Source: Dehalococcoidia bacterium (GTDB lineage: Bacteria > Chloroflexota > Dehalococcoidia > Lucifugimonadales > UBA3495). From it: a stretch of 64,000 bases of DNA. Of the stretch, positions 1-7,865 are shown piece after piece (within the stretch, counting starts at the first letter, position 1; each line of letters opens with the position of its first letter). Location of the stretch: positions 45,800 through 109,799 of the forward strand of contig JAJEIA010000001.1 in assembly GCA_022823505.1 (NCBI GenBank), in the 5' to 3' direction. Made by a program: the position numbers and the translations under genes. Under the pieces are notes generated by a model. It was not told where the DNA came from, did not search any database, and saw only the letters and a program-made list of their open reading frames with translations.

Positions 1-1
1 G

Positions 2-421
2 GGCGAAAATGCGTGGAGCATCGCCCAGATCGTGCACCACATCTGCGAGTCGCGGATGTATTTCGCCCGGGCCTACCGCAACGAGGGCTGGCTGTACGAC
101 TGGGAGGTTCCCAGCACCGCGTCCATTGACGACTGGATTCCGGCGCTACAGACGTCGCTGGAGGAGTTCCGCAGCCGCATCGACGGCACGCCGGCCGAGT
201 GGCTGACCCGGCGCATCAAGATGATCGACACCGACGGTATGCTCAGCGGGTGGCGGGTCCTGATGATGATGGTGGAACACGAGGTGCACCACCGGTCGCA
301 GATCGACACCTACGCCGGGATGCAGGGCTGGGACGTGCCGCAGATCTACGGGCGAACCCGCGAGCAGATTGACGAGCTTCAAGAAGGGCAGCGGGAACGG
401 GCCGGCTCGACCGACGATTAG
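2..421 (+). CDS. DinB-family protein, 5' truncated
   Basis: The reading frame is open from the window edge, so the true start lies upstream; 139 residues are visible. DinB proteins are four-helix bundles that hold a divalent metal through three histidines, and many act as thiol-dependent transferases or hydrolases. The histidines expected of the fold are visible: an HH pair at fragment residues 12-13 in a QIVHHICE context, and a HEVHH block at 93-97. The C-terminus is charged and ends at TAG. The gene converges on the minus-strand hydrolase with an 8-base gap. The fold assignment is good; the substrate is unknown. Confidence 0.75.
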   Translation, partial: GENAWSIAQIVHHICESRMYFARAYRNEGWLYDWEVPSTASIDDWIPALQTSLEEFRSRIDGTPAEWLTRRIKMIDTDGMLSGWRVLMMMVEHEVHHRSQIDTYAGMQGWDVPQIYGRTREQIDELQEGQRERAGSTDD

Positions 422-430
422 CCGCTGCGA

Positions 431-1000
431 TCAGGGGTTGATGGCGCCGCTGCGGTTCTGCACGATGAAGGTCTCGCGCCTTTCGAGATAATCCTCAACG
501 AGGTTCAGCAGCGCCTGCGGGCGTTCGGCTGCGATATCGTGGCCGGCGCCGTAGACGAAAGCGACGTTGCAATTGGGGATGCGGCCCCGGTAAAGGCTGG
601 GAACTGCCGGGTCGATCGTGCCGTCCGCCTGTCCGAACACTGCGAGGGTCGGGCACCGGATTTCGGAGAGTTGGGCCTCCAAGTCTTGGGTGGCGCCGGC
701 CGACGCTCCGGCAGGTCGTACCGCCAGGGGCGAAACCAGCACCAACGCCGCGATGCTCTCCGGTGATCTCAGGGCGTGGCGGATGGCCACCGATGCGGCG
801 GAGGAAACGCCAATGAGCCCGTATGGTCCTGAGGCCAGCGGTGCAACTGCGGCGCCGACCTGGTCTTCCGCCCCGGGTCCAAAGTCGTCCAGGCGCGGTT
901 CCAGCACCACCCAGCGTTGCGCCAGGCTGTCCCGCAGGGCGGAAGAGCGCTCCGGCTCGCCGATGATGACGACGGTGTCACGTACCTGATCAGAAGCCAC
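431..1000 (-). CDS. Small alpha/beta hydrolase
   Basis: This 189-residue protein is a compact alpha/beta hydrolase without a sizeable cap domain. A nucleophile elbow GVSSA (Ser66) follows a beta strand, an acid is available in the FGQADGTID loop (Asp125 or Asp130), and the histidine is in GAGHD (His154), giving a full Ser-Asp-His triad. The start is GTG, three bases after the stop of the flavin monooxygenase on the same strand, so the two are probably co-transcribed and translationally coupled. It may hydrolyse a product or ester substrate of that enzyme, which is an inference. Specificity cannot be read from the sequence. Confidence 0.7.
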   Translation of the reverse strand: MASDQVRDTVVIIGEPERSSALRDSLAQRWVVLEPRLDDFGPGAEDQVGAAVAPLASGPYGLIGVSSAASVAIRHALRSPESIAALVLVSPLAVRPAGASAGATQDLEAQLSEIRCPTLAVFGQADGTIDPAVPSLYRGRIPNCNVAFVYGAGHDIAAERPQALLNLVEDYLERRETFIVQNRSGAINP

Positions 1001-1003
1001 GGG

Positions 1004-2107
1004 TTACAGCTCCTTGAGGCGAGGAAGGACCTCGCGACCGAACAGGTCGATCTCGGCCATGACGTCACGGTGGGTCAGACTGGGCTGCTGGAAAAACAGG
1101 TCGATCACGCCGGTGCCGCACCGGTCATGATAGGCCTTGATCTGTTCGAAAACGGTGTCGGGCCCGCCGACGAAGGTGAGCCCGGGAGCGCCGCCCACGA
1201 TGTCGCCGCTGGCGCTGCCGGCGAACACGTTGCGATAGTCAACGTCCTGGCCGGCCCGGGAGGCCTGGATCACCTGGGAAACGGAGGAGCGCAGCGCCAT
1301 GCCGGGCGCGCGGCCCTGGTCGGTCTGCGCCTTGAACCAGTCCTGGGCCTGCTGGTCAGTTTCGGCGAGATAGATGCTGCCGCGAAACACCAGCTGGTCC
1401 GGTTCCGGCTGCCAGCCGGCCTCGTCGCACCAGCCCAGGTATTTTTCGGTGATGCCCGCCACCTGTTCCGAGGGCACGAAGGATACGCCGAGGCCCAACC
1501 CGTGCGCGGCGGCGTATTGCACCGCGTCGTCGCTGCGGGTGGCAACCAGGGCGGACGGAAACGGCTGCTGCACCGGGCGGGGCCACACGGCCACGGTGCG
1601 GTACTGGTAGTAGCGGCCCTCCCAGGAGAAGGGTTCGGGCTCGGTCATCGCCTTCAGGATCAGGTCCATCCCTTCGAGCAGGCGTTCCCGACCCTCCGAA
1701 GGGTGTACGCCATACACCTGGTCCTCGTTGGGGGTGCCGCGCAGGAAGCCCATGACCAGGCGGCCGTTGGTGATGTTGTCCAGCAGGGTCAGCTCTTCGG
1801 CAGCCCGCACGGGGTTGTTGAGGGGCAGCAGGGGGCCCAGCATGGCGATCTTAACCGACTTGCAACGCTCGGCCACTGCTGCCGCCATGACCGCCGGCGT
1901 ACCGGTGGCGATGCGGCCGGAGTAGTGGTGCTCGGAGAAGCTGACCCACTCAAAGCCCATCTCCTCGGCGAACTCGCATTCCTCAATGCCGTCCTGGTAG
2001 CTCTGCACCGAGGTGGCGGGGTCACTATACGATGGTGGCGTGGGCCAGGTGGGCGGGAAGTCCCGCCGGTGGGCGTATCCCATGGCGCCGAGATAGGATG
2101 CTTTCAT
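1004..2107 (-). CDS. LLM-class flavin-dependent oxidoreductase (luciferase-like monooxygenase)
   Basis: This 367-residue protein belongs to the bacterial luciferase-like (LLM) TIM-barrel family, which uses reduced FMN or F420. Visible family features are the EFAEEMGFEWVSFSEHH segment near residue 50, the NPVRAAEELTLLDNITNGR stretch typical of the barrel, and a RLVMGFLRG motif. AGGAG lies about nine bases before the ATG. It leads a two-gene unit with the alpha/beta hydrolase. Such pairs often open and hydrolyse organic substrates, but the actual substrate and the cofactor choice (FMN or F420) are not resolved here. Confidence 0.85.
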   Translation of the reverse strand: MKASYLGAMGYAHRRDFPPTWPTPPSYSDPATSVQSYQDGIEECEFAEEMGFEWVSFSEHHYSGRIATGTPAVMAAAVAERCKSVKIAMLGPLLPLNNPVRAAEELTLLDNITNGRLVMGFLRGTPNEDQVYGVHPSEGRERLLEGMDLILKAMTEPEPFSWEGRYYQYRTVAVWPRPVQQPFPSALVATRSDDAVQYAAAHGLGLGVSFVPSEQVAGITEKYLGWCDEAGWQPEPDQLVFRGSIYLAETDQQAQDWFKAQTDQGRAPGMALRSSVSQVIQASRAGQDVDYRNVFAGSASGDIVGGAPGLTFVGGPDTVFEQIKAYHDRCGTGVIDLFFQQPSLTHRDVMAEIDLFGREVLPRLKEL

Positions 2108-2186
2108 GCTGCGATGCTCCTGCGATCCTTTCTGGCGTTGCCGCCAACGTTGCTATACGGATGTGTGTCGGGCGGGACTGACGGCG

Positions 2187-2648
2187 CTAACGCTGGCCGC
2201 GCCGCTCCTCGAAACTGGCGGTGATCGCCTGCTCGGCGCGCTTGCTGTGCTCGGCGATGAACTGTTCGAGGCGACGGATTTCCGTCGCAGTGTCCGATGA
2301 CGAATCATGGCGGGCGGACTGCTGCTTGAGCTGCGCCAACTCCTTGCGAGCCTTGTCGACCTGCTCCACCGATTCCAGCGCTGCCAGTTCGTCCAATGCG
2401 GCCTTCTTGATCGTCATCAGCCGACGATGGTTTTCCTCGGCGTCCCGCAACCGCTCTTCGACCTCGCCCATCGCCGACAGGGCCATGTCCAACGGGGCGC
2501 GGCCATAGATGGTCTGCCGGGGCAGCCGGCGCAATTGGGTACGGAACTGGGCGATGCTCGCGTCCAGCTGTTCTTCCTTGTGGCGGATTTCAGCCAGGGA
2601 CAGGCGAAGCGCCGCCATTGCCTGTTGGAGTTGCGAAATCGATGACAT
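2187..2648 (-). CDS. Hypothetical coiled-coil protein
   Basis: This is a 153-residue soluble protein rich in Glu, Gln, Arg, Ala and Leu, with long predicted helices at about residues 1-45 and 65-145 and heptad-like spacing of Leu/Ile/Ala. A short non-helical linker (RQTIYGRAP, about 44-52) separates them. It has no cysteine pair, signal peptide or membrane segment. No family is recognised. It lies between the monooxygenase and the aminotransferase on the same strand with gaps of 59-79 bases, and no clear Shine-Dalgarno precedes the ATG. It is probably a real gene, because the reading frame is compact and the amino-acid use is natural. Confidence 0.55.
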   Translation of the reverse strand: MSSISQLQQAMAALRLSLAEIRHKEEQLDASIAQFRTQLRRLPRQTIYGRAPLDMALSAMGEVEERLRDAEENHRRLMTIKKAALDELAALESVEQVDKARKELAQLKQQSARHDSSSDTATEIRRLEQFIAEHSKRAEQAITASFEERRGQR

Positions 2649-2707
2649 AACGACGGATAAACGTGGTGGCGAATAGCTTTCGCCCCCACTTGCATTTGGT
2701 GCGCGAA

Positions 2708-3823
2708 CTAGCCTTTGAAGCCGACCTTGGGAAGCACGCGTTCCAGGGCTTCCAGCACCTCCGTGATGTCTTCCCTGGTTACCCAGCCCAGGTGACCGAT
2801 GCGGAAGCAGTGGCCGGTGAGTTTGCCCTGACCGCCGGCCAGGACGACGCCTTCATCCTCGCGCATCATGGACATGAACCGGCCTCCGTCGATGTCCTCC
2901 GGCATCTTGATGCCGGTAACGGTGTTGGAGGCGCGTGACTCGTCGTTGGCCAGGAGTTCCAGCCCCAGGGCCTTGACGCCGGCCCGGCAGTAGGCGGCAA
3001 CATCGGCGTGACGCTCGTACACGTTTTCCAGGCCCTCGTCGAGGATGTGGTCCAGGCCCAGGCGAAGGCCGTAGAGCAGCGCGACGTTGGGGGTCCATGG
3101 AGTTTGTCCACGAGACAGGGAGCGCTCGGCGGCCATCAGGTCGAAGTAGAAGCGGGGCATCTTGGCGTCCTGATAGGCCTCCCAGCCCCGGGCGCTGATG
3201 CTGATGAACGCGAGGCCGGGCGGGATCATGAAACCCTTCTGGGAGCCGGTGGCCACCAGGTCGCAGTTCCAGCCGTCCACCGGAAGCGGGATGCAGCCCA
3301 GGCTGCTGACGGCGTCGACCAGGAGCAGCTTGTCGAACTCGCCCTTGACCACGCGGGCGATGGATTCCAGGTCGTGGGTTACGCCCGTGGAGGTTTCGTT
3401 GTGGGTGACGAGGACGGCCTTGATGTCCGGGTCCTTCCGTAGTTCGGCCCGGATGGCCTCGGGGTCGATGGCGTCGCCCCACTCGAAGTCCATGCGGGTG
3501 ACGTCGGCGCCGTAGCCCTCGGCGATCTGCACGAAGCGGTCGCCGAAGGAGCCGGCGGTGGCGGCGATAACCTTGTCGCCGGGGGACAGCGTGTTGACCA
3601 CCGCGGCCTCCAGGGCGCCGGTGCCGCTGGAGGTGAGGATGTAGAGGTCGTTGGTGGTCATGAAGACCTGCTTCAGACCGGCGGTGGTGGCCTCGATCAG
3701 CTCCTTGAACTCGGGACCCCGGTGGTTGATCATGGGCAGGGACATCTCGTCGACGATGTCGTCGGGGATGGGAGTAGGACCGGGGGTACGCAGGTTCTGG
3801 GGCTCGATCTTGGTCAGGGTCAT
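2708..3823 (-). CDS. Class V aminotransferase (serine/alanine-glyoxylate aminotransferase type)
   Basis: This PLP enzyme of fold type I is 371 residues long. The N-terminus has the RTPGPTPIPDDI signature of the alanine-glyoxylate / serine-pyruvate group, VDAVSS (about 169-174) contains the aspartate that pairs with the pyridine nitrogen, and GSQKGFM carries the Schiff-base lysine (about Lys196). I placed the start at the inner ATG (3823), which has AGGAG eight bases upstream and begins just before the conserved TPGPTP. Likely reactions are transamination of glyoxylate or pyruvate with serine or alanine. The exact donor is uncertain. Confidence 0.85.
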   Translation of the reverse strand: MTLTKIEPQNLRTPGPTPIPDDIVDEMSLPMINHRGPEFKELIEATTAGLKQVFMTTNDLYILTSSGTGALEAAVVNTLSPGDKVIAATAGSFGDRFVQIAEGYGADVTRMDFEWGDAIDPEAIRAELRKDPDIKAVLVTHNETSTGVTHDLESIARVVKGEFDKLLLVDAVSSLGCIPLPVDGWNCDLVATGSQKGFMIPPGLAFISISARGWEAYQDAKMPRFYFDLMAAERSLSRGQTPWTPNVALLYGLRLGLDHILDEGLENVYERHADVAAYCRAGVKALGLELLANDESRASNTVTGIKMPEDIDGGRFMSMMREDEGVVLAGGQGKLTGHCFRIGHLGWVTREDITEVLEALERVLPKVGFKG

Positions 3824-3960
3824 CGGGAAAGCTCCTGGTGGGCGCGCGAGGGCGCATATCATTAGTCTGTGGGACGACGCTGGTCGTCAGCGCTGTGCCT
3901 CATGGGACGGCGGATAACAGCGTGATTTTGTTCACACGCGGCCAGTATTATAGCAAGGAT

Positions 3961-4593
3961 TTACGAATCCGTTCCGGGAGTGCCCGTATCGTCGCCTTCG
4001 CCGGCGGGGTCGCCGAGCAGGAATTCGCCCACGGTCAGCACGATGTCGGGGAAAGCCCGGGGACTGATCCGGCCGTCGGCGGAGACTATCCGGCTGCTCT
4101 GGTAAACGCCGTCGACGGGGTCATGGAAGGCTTCCACCTGCCGGGCCGCCACGTTGGCAATCCAAACCTCAGGGATGCCGGCTGCGGCATAGCGGGATAA
4201 CCTGGCGTTACGGTCGAATTGTTTCGGGTTGTCGTATGCCTCTACGATCAGGAATATGTCGGCGGGGGTTGGATGTGCCCGGCGGTAGTCGTCGCGCAAC
4301 CGCAGTACCGCGCTATCCGGAATGGGCAGGTTTAGATCATCCAGTTGAACCAGGCCTCGCACCCGCACCAGCGCTCGCTCGTGCAGTTGGTAGACCAATT
4401 CGCGGCCAACTATGTCGATGCCATGGGCGCTTGCTACCCCAATCGGCGCTATTTCGCACACATCTCCGTCCAGCAGTTCCAAACGCTCCTCCGGATGAAA
4501 AATGCCGGCTTGGTCCATGGCAAGAAATTCGTCCACGGTGAAGCGACGCCGGGTCGGCGTGAAGGTTTGTGCGGGGACGGCGGTTGTCGTCAC
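3961..4593 (-). CDS. Uma2-family (DUF820) PD-(D/E)XK nuclease-like protein, copy 1
   Basis: This 210-residue Uma2-family protein has the restriction-endonuclease fold; such proteins are abundant in cyanobacteria and Chloroflexota and their cellular role is undetermined. Visible features are RRRFTVDEFLAM, the acidic PDSAVLR strand and the AGIPEVWIANV ending. At the usual ExS and KL.. positions it reads VEAYD and NARLSRYA, so the common lysine is arginine. It starts at GTG with AAGGAG five bases upstream, nine bases after the stop of its tandem paralogue. The first twenty residues of the two are nearly identical, which indicates duplication. Activity of this copy is doubtful. Confidence 0.85.
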   Translation of the reverse strand: MTTTAVPAQTFTPTRRRFTVDEFLAMDQAGIFHPEERLELLDGDVCEIAPIGVASAHGIDIVGRELVYQLHERALVRVRGLVQLDDLNLPIPDSAVLRLRDDYRRAHPTPADIFLIVEAYDNPKQFDRNARLSRYAAAGIPEVWIANVAARQVEAFHDPVDGVYQSSRIVSADGRISPRAFPDIVLTVGEFLLGDPAGEGDDTGTPGTDS

Positions 4594-4602
4594 GGCGGCT
4601 CC

Positions 4603-5184
4603 TTATTCGAACAGGAAATCGCCCACGGTCAGTTCGACGTCGGGGAAGGCGCGGGGGCTGATTTGGCCGTCGGCGGGGACGATGCGGCGGCTTTGATAGA
4701 CCCCATCCACCGGGTCGTGGAAGGCTTCAACGTGGCAGGCTGGCACGTTGGCGATCCACACCTCGGGGATGCCGGCGGCATAGCGGGATAATTTGGCATC
4801 ACGGTCGCGCCGTATCGAGCTGTCTGATACCTCAATGACCAGGAGTACATCCTCCGGTTCGGGCAGACGGCGACGGTAGTCCGTCCGCGGCCGGAGCACC
4901 GCGAGGTCCGGAAACAGTAATGTGGTGTCATCGATTCTCAGCGGCCCCTGTACCGGCACGCGAGCGCGACCCCGCAACGATGCCTTGAAAAAGTCATCGA
5001 AGAGGTCTGTGATGTCCGCGTGAGCCGCTCCCATAGGCGCCATTACAAAAACCTCTCCGTTCAGCAGTTCGACGCGCTCTTCCTCATCGAGGATGCCGGC
5101 CTCGGCCATGGCGTAGAACTCTTCCACGGTGAAGCGGCGCCGGGTCGGCGCGAAGGTTTGTGCGGGGACGGCGGTTGTGGTCAT
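4603..5184 (-). CDS. Uma2-family (DUF820) PD-(D/E)XK nuclease-like protein, copy 2
   Basis: This is the upstream partner of a tandem Uma2 pair, 193 residues. The core is canonical: FPDLAVLRPR supplies the acidic residue, LLVIEVSDSS the E-V-S strand, and DAKLSRYA the lysine, followed by GIPEVWIANV. The N-terminus MTTTAVPAQTF and the C-terminal block DPVDGVYQS..RIV are shared with copy 1. AGGTGA precedes the ATG. It sits 16 bases downstream of the DUF1015 gene on the same strand. The family assignment is firm; function beyond a nuclease-like fold is not established. Confidence 0.88.
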   Translation of the reverse strand: MTTTAVPAQTFAPTRRRFTVEEFYAMAEAGILDEEERVELLNGEVFVMAPMGAAHADITDLFDDFFKASLRGRARVPVQGPLRIDDTTLLFPDLAVLRPRTDYRRRLPEPEDVLLVIEVSDSSIRRDRDAKLSRYAAGIPEVWIANVPACHVEAFHDPVDGVYQSRRIVPADGQISPRAFPDVELTVGDFLFE

Positions 5185-5200
5185 GGCGTCACCTCGCAGG

Positions 5201-6484
5201 CTAGATGCTGCCGGAGAGCTGGTTGATCACCAGGCCGGTGGGTAGTTTGGGGTAGAAGAAGGTCGATTTGGGCGGAAGGCGGTTGCCGGCGCTGACGATC
5301 TGACGGAAGGGTTCCAGTGGGAAGGGCTTGAGCAGGATGGCCGCCTGCTGCTCGCCGACGTTGACCTGCTGGACGATGGCCTCGTGGTTGGGGCTGTAGT
5401 CGACGTGCTGGGCCAGCGCGTCTCCCAGCACCGGCTCCAGCACTCGGTCCTGCAGCACCCACGCCTCGGAGACCGCCAGCTGACCCCAGGCGGCCCAGTC
5501 TACGCCGTCGCGCAGCGTGTGGATGGTGGGCGGGCCGTCACCCCAGAAGACGGCGAAGCAGTGGCCGTTCTCGCCGACGCGGGCGACATCGGACACCGCC
5601 GCGGCGGGAGTAATGTCGGGGTTCAACGGACGTGCGTCGAAGTACTCGTCCATTTTGGAACGTACGGCGTCGAGCTGCTCGGCCGACATGCCGCCGGCGA
5701 CCCGATGGTAGGGCAGCAGCAGCAGACCGGGGTCGTCGAACTCGACCAGGGACATCATCACGTAGTTGCTGGCGGCGCGGTCATCGGACTGCTCGGCGCC
5801 GGGCCGGCTGCGCCGGTAACGCAGGGCGGCCTCGTAGCGGTGGTGGCCGTCGGCGAGGAAAATGGCCCGGCCGGCAAAGGTATCGATGATGCTGGCCTGC
5901 GTGGCGTCATCGGCGATGCGCCAGAACTCCGCGTTGCCCCCGGCGGGAGTCGCCGCCGAGGCGTCCGGCGGCTCGGAGATGATCCGGTCGAACACGCGCT
6001 GGAGGCTGCCCTCCGAGTCGCGGTACAGCGACAGGATGGGGCTGAACTGGGCCTGGCAGGCATCCAGCAATGCCACCCGGTCCAGCACCGACGGTTCACG
6101 GGTGAACTCGTGAGGCAGAACCGACCCGGCGTCGTAGTCCTCCACCAGCACGTCGGCGAACAGGCCCAGGTGCTGGTAGCGGCGGCCGCCGAAGTCGTAG
6201 GCGTGGCGCATCAGGTAGAACGATGCCGCGTCGTCCTGGCGTATGACGCCGTCGGCCAGCCAGCGCTGGAACAGTCCCGCAGCCTGCTGGTAGCCGGCCT
6301 GGGGATCCACCGGGTCCGGCTGTTCGCCGCCCTCCAGGTGGACGGCGTTGTAGGGGCTACGCTGCTGGAGCTCGGTTTTGAGCTCCGGTCCGATCATGTC
6401 GTAGGGCGGGCAGATGACGGAGGACAGGTTGCCCACGGCGGCGGGGTCGTAGCGGCAACCGCGGAAGGGTTTGATGGTGGCCAT
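5201..6484 (-). CDS. DUF1015 family protein
   Basis: This 427-residue protein matches the conserved DUF1015 family, cytosolic proteins of unknown function that are widespread in anaerobes and Chloroflexota. Diagnostic segments are IKPFRGCRYDP at the N-terminus, VICPPYDMI (about 24-32), SPYNAVHLE (about 44-52), YLMRHAYDFGGRRY, and the ADGHHRYEAALRYR motif near the middle. No signal peptide or membrane helix is evident. GGAG lies 11 bases before the ATG, and a minus-strand TATAAT occurs at 6520-6525. It is the first gene of a unit that continues into the two Uma2 genes. Confidence 0.88.
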   Translation of the reverse strand: MATIKPFRGCRYDPAAVGNLSSVICPPYDMIGPELKTELQQRSPYNAVHLEGGEQPDPVDPQAGYQQAAGLFQRWLADGVIRQDDAASFYLMRHAYDFGGRRYQHLGLFADVLVEDYDAGSVLPHEFTREPSVLDRVALLDACQAQFSPILSLYRDSEGSLQRVFDRIISEPPDASAATPAGGNAEFWRIADDATQASIIDTFAGRAIFLADGHHRYEAALRYRRSRPGAEQSDDRAASNYVMMSLVEFDDPGLLLLPYHRVAGGMSAEQLDAVRSKMDEYFDARPLNPDITPAAAVSDVARVGENGHCFAVFWGDGPPTIHTLRDGVDWAAWGQLAVSEAWVLQDRVLEPVLGDALAQHVDYSPNHEAIVQQVNVGEQQAAILLKPFPLEPFRQIVSAGNRLPPKSTFFYPKLPTGLVINQLSGSI

Positions 6485-6797
6485 GGCTGGTTTGGCTCCG
6501 GGAGTTCGGGTTTGGCAGCATTATACGATAGCGAGGTTCGACGTCCGGCATTCGGGCCGGGCACGGATCAAGGAACGGGCCGGCAGATAGCGAGAAACTT
6601 TCAATACAAACGGCATGTATTTCCGGCAAGAGCCGGTAATCTGTCGCATTCAGTCACATATCGTGTCGATCCGGTCAGCTGAATACCGAATAGCGATCAG
6701 CCTGTTACACTGCAGACAGGTTTCAATAGCTTATCCCTTTCACTGTGTCGACATACCTTAACGGAGTCCGGTCATTACCGGGGAAGAGCGGGGTGAT
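6485..6797. other. 313-base divergent intergenic region
   Basis: No gene is evident here. The minus strand carries TATAAT at 6520-6525, a reasonable -10 element for the DUF1015 unit with no convincing -35. The plus strand carries an extended -10-like TGTTACACT at 6703-6711, about 85 bases before the repeat-protein gene. Short five-base-arm hairpins occur near 6623-6636 and 6767-6780 and are too weak to call. The region is less G+C-rich than its neighbours. Confidence 0.4.
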
Positions 6798-7859
6798 ATG
6801 GGAAAGAGTTTTGGTTCGAGTGTTGTCGCGCTGGTGATGGCGCTGGCTCTGGTGTGGGGAGGCGTGGCCTCTGCGGTGGGCGCGGCTGGCGTTGAACACG
6901 CTGCGAACGCTGCCGTCATTTCCCGATCCGTCCTGTCGCCGGTGGATGAAGCGGATGACGATGAAGAGGACGACGGCGACGCCATTGTTCCCGTAACAGA
7001 CGACGACGGCTTCGTCACACCATATACCGATGGCGGCGCGGATACCATAAACGGCGAGGGCATCGACACGCCCGAAACGGAAAATGAGGGGGCAGACGCA
7101 CCTTCCGTTTCGCAGGGCCTCGCCGACGTGCCCGACAACGACGGTGCGGCCAGGGACGCCGTAGGCGCTCCTGAGACCAGCGATCAAGCGGTTGCCGCCC
7201 TCTACACGGACAACGACGGAGTGGATACCACCGACAACGACAACATCGACACGCCGTACACGGATAACGACGGGAACGAGACGGTCAGCGAGACGGACAA
7301 CGACGGGACGGATACGGATGGCATAGACACGCCGACCACGGATAACGACGGGGTGGAAACCCCGTACACCGATAACGATGGCGTGGACACCACGGATAAC
7401 GATGGAGTGGAAACGCCCTACACGGACAACGACGGAGTGGATACCACCGACAACGACAACATCGACACGCCGTACACGGATAACGACGGGAATGAGACGG
7501 TCAGCGAGACGGACAACGATGGGACGGATACGGACGGCATAGACACGCCGACCACGGACAACGACGGGGTGGAAACTCCCTACACCGATAACGATGGCGT
7601 TGATACTACCGACCGTGACGGTATAGACACTCCGACGCCGACAGACAACGACGGGGTAGACACTCCGGAGGTTGCGTTCACCGCAGGCACGGACGATACG
7701 GCCACAGCGCCGACGCCGTCGCCGGTGACCCCATCGCCGGCAACGCCATCGCCGGTGACCCCATCGCCGGCAACGCCGTCGCCGGTCACGCCATCGCCGG
7801 CAACGCCATCGCCGGCAACGCCCAGCCCGGATACACCGGATACTGGCAACAGCAGCTAG
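6798..7859 (+). CDS. Secreted Asp-rich DNDG repeat protein with a Pro/Ser/Thr tail
   Basis: This 353-residue protein has three zones. Residues 1-31 are a Sec signal peptide (short positive start, hydrophobic core, small residues near AVGAAG). Residues 45-290 are extremely acidic and repetitive, built on TDNDGVDT/TDNDGVETPY units. Residues about 300-350 are a PSPVTPSPAT spacer-like tail ending DTGNSS, without an LPxTG sorting signal or a membrane anchor. The D-N-D-G-x-D units resemble the calcium-binding loops of thrombospondin type 3-like repeats, which suggests an exported calcium-binding or surface protein; that is an inference. A 216-base internal duplication is present. Confidence 0.7.
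   Translation: MGKSFGSSVVALVMALALVWGGVASAVGAAGVEHAANAAVISRSVLSPVDEADDDEEDDGDAIVPVTDDDGFVTPYTDGGADTINGEGIDTPETENEGADAPSVSQGLADVPDNDGAARDAVGAPETSDQAVAALYTDNDGVDTTDNDNIDTPYTDNDGNETVSETDNDGTDTDGIDTPTTDNDGVETPYTDNDGVDTTDNDGVETPYTDNDGVDTTDNDNIDTPYTDNDGNETVSETDNDGTDTDGIDTPTTDNDGVETPYTDNDGVDTTDRDGIDTPTPTDNDGVDTPEVAFTAGTDDTATAPTPSPVTPSPATPSPVTPSPATPSPVTPSPATPSPATPSPDTPDTGNSS
7203..7634 (+). repeat. 216-base direct duplication inside the repeat gene
   Basis: Two adjacent 72-codon units, 7203-7418 and 7419-7634, encode YTDNDGVDTT followed by the same order of sub-repeats. They are nearly identical at base level over the first 190 bases and diverge only at the end (TDNDGVETP against TDRDGIDTP). The unit is itself made of shorter degenerate DNDG repeats. 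Exact in-frame periodicity indicates a recent segmental duplication. Confidence 0.9.
7711..7830 (+). repeat. 12/24-base repeats encoding PSPxTPSPxT
   Basis: Tandem units of the type CCATCGCCGGCAACG and CCATCGCCGGTGACC encode the proline-rich tail of the repeat protein. The base-level similarity between units is high, so copy number may vary between strains. Confidence 0.8.
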
Positions 7860-7865
7860 AGCACT

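Noticed and set aside
7203..7634. CRISPR array
   Set aside because: The repeats are in-frame protein-coding units with a 216-base period and no unique spacers.
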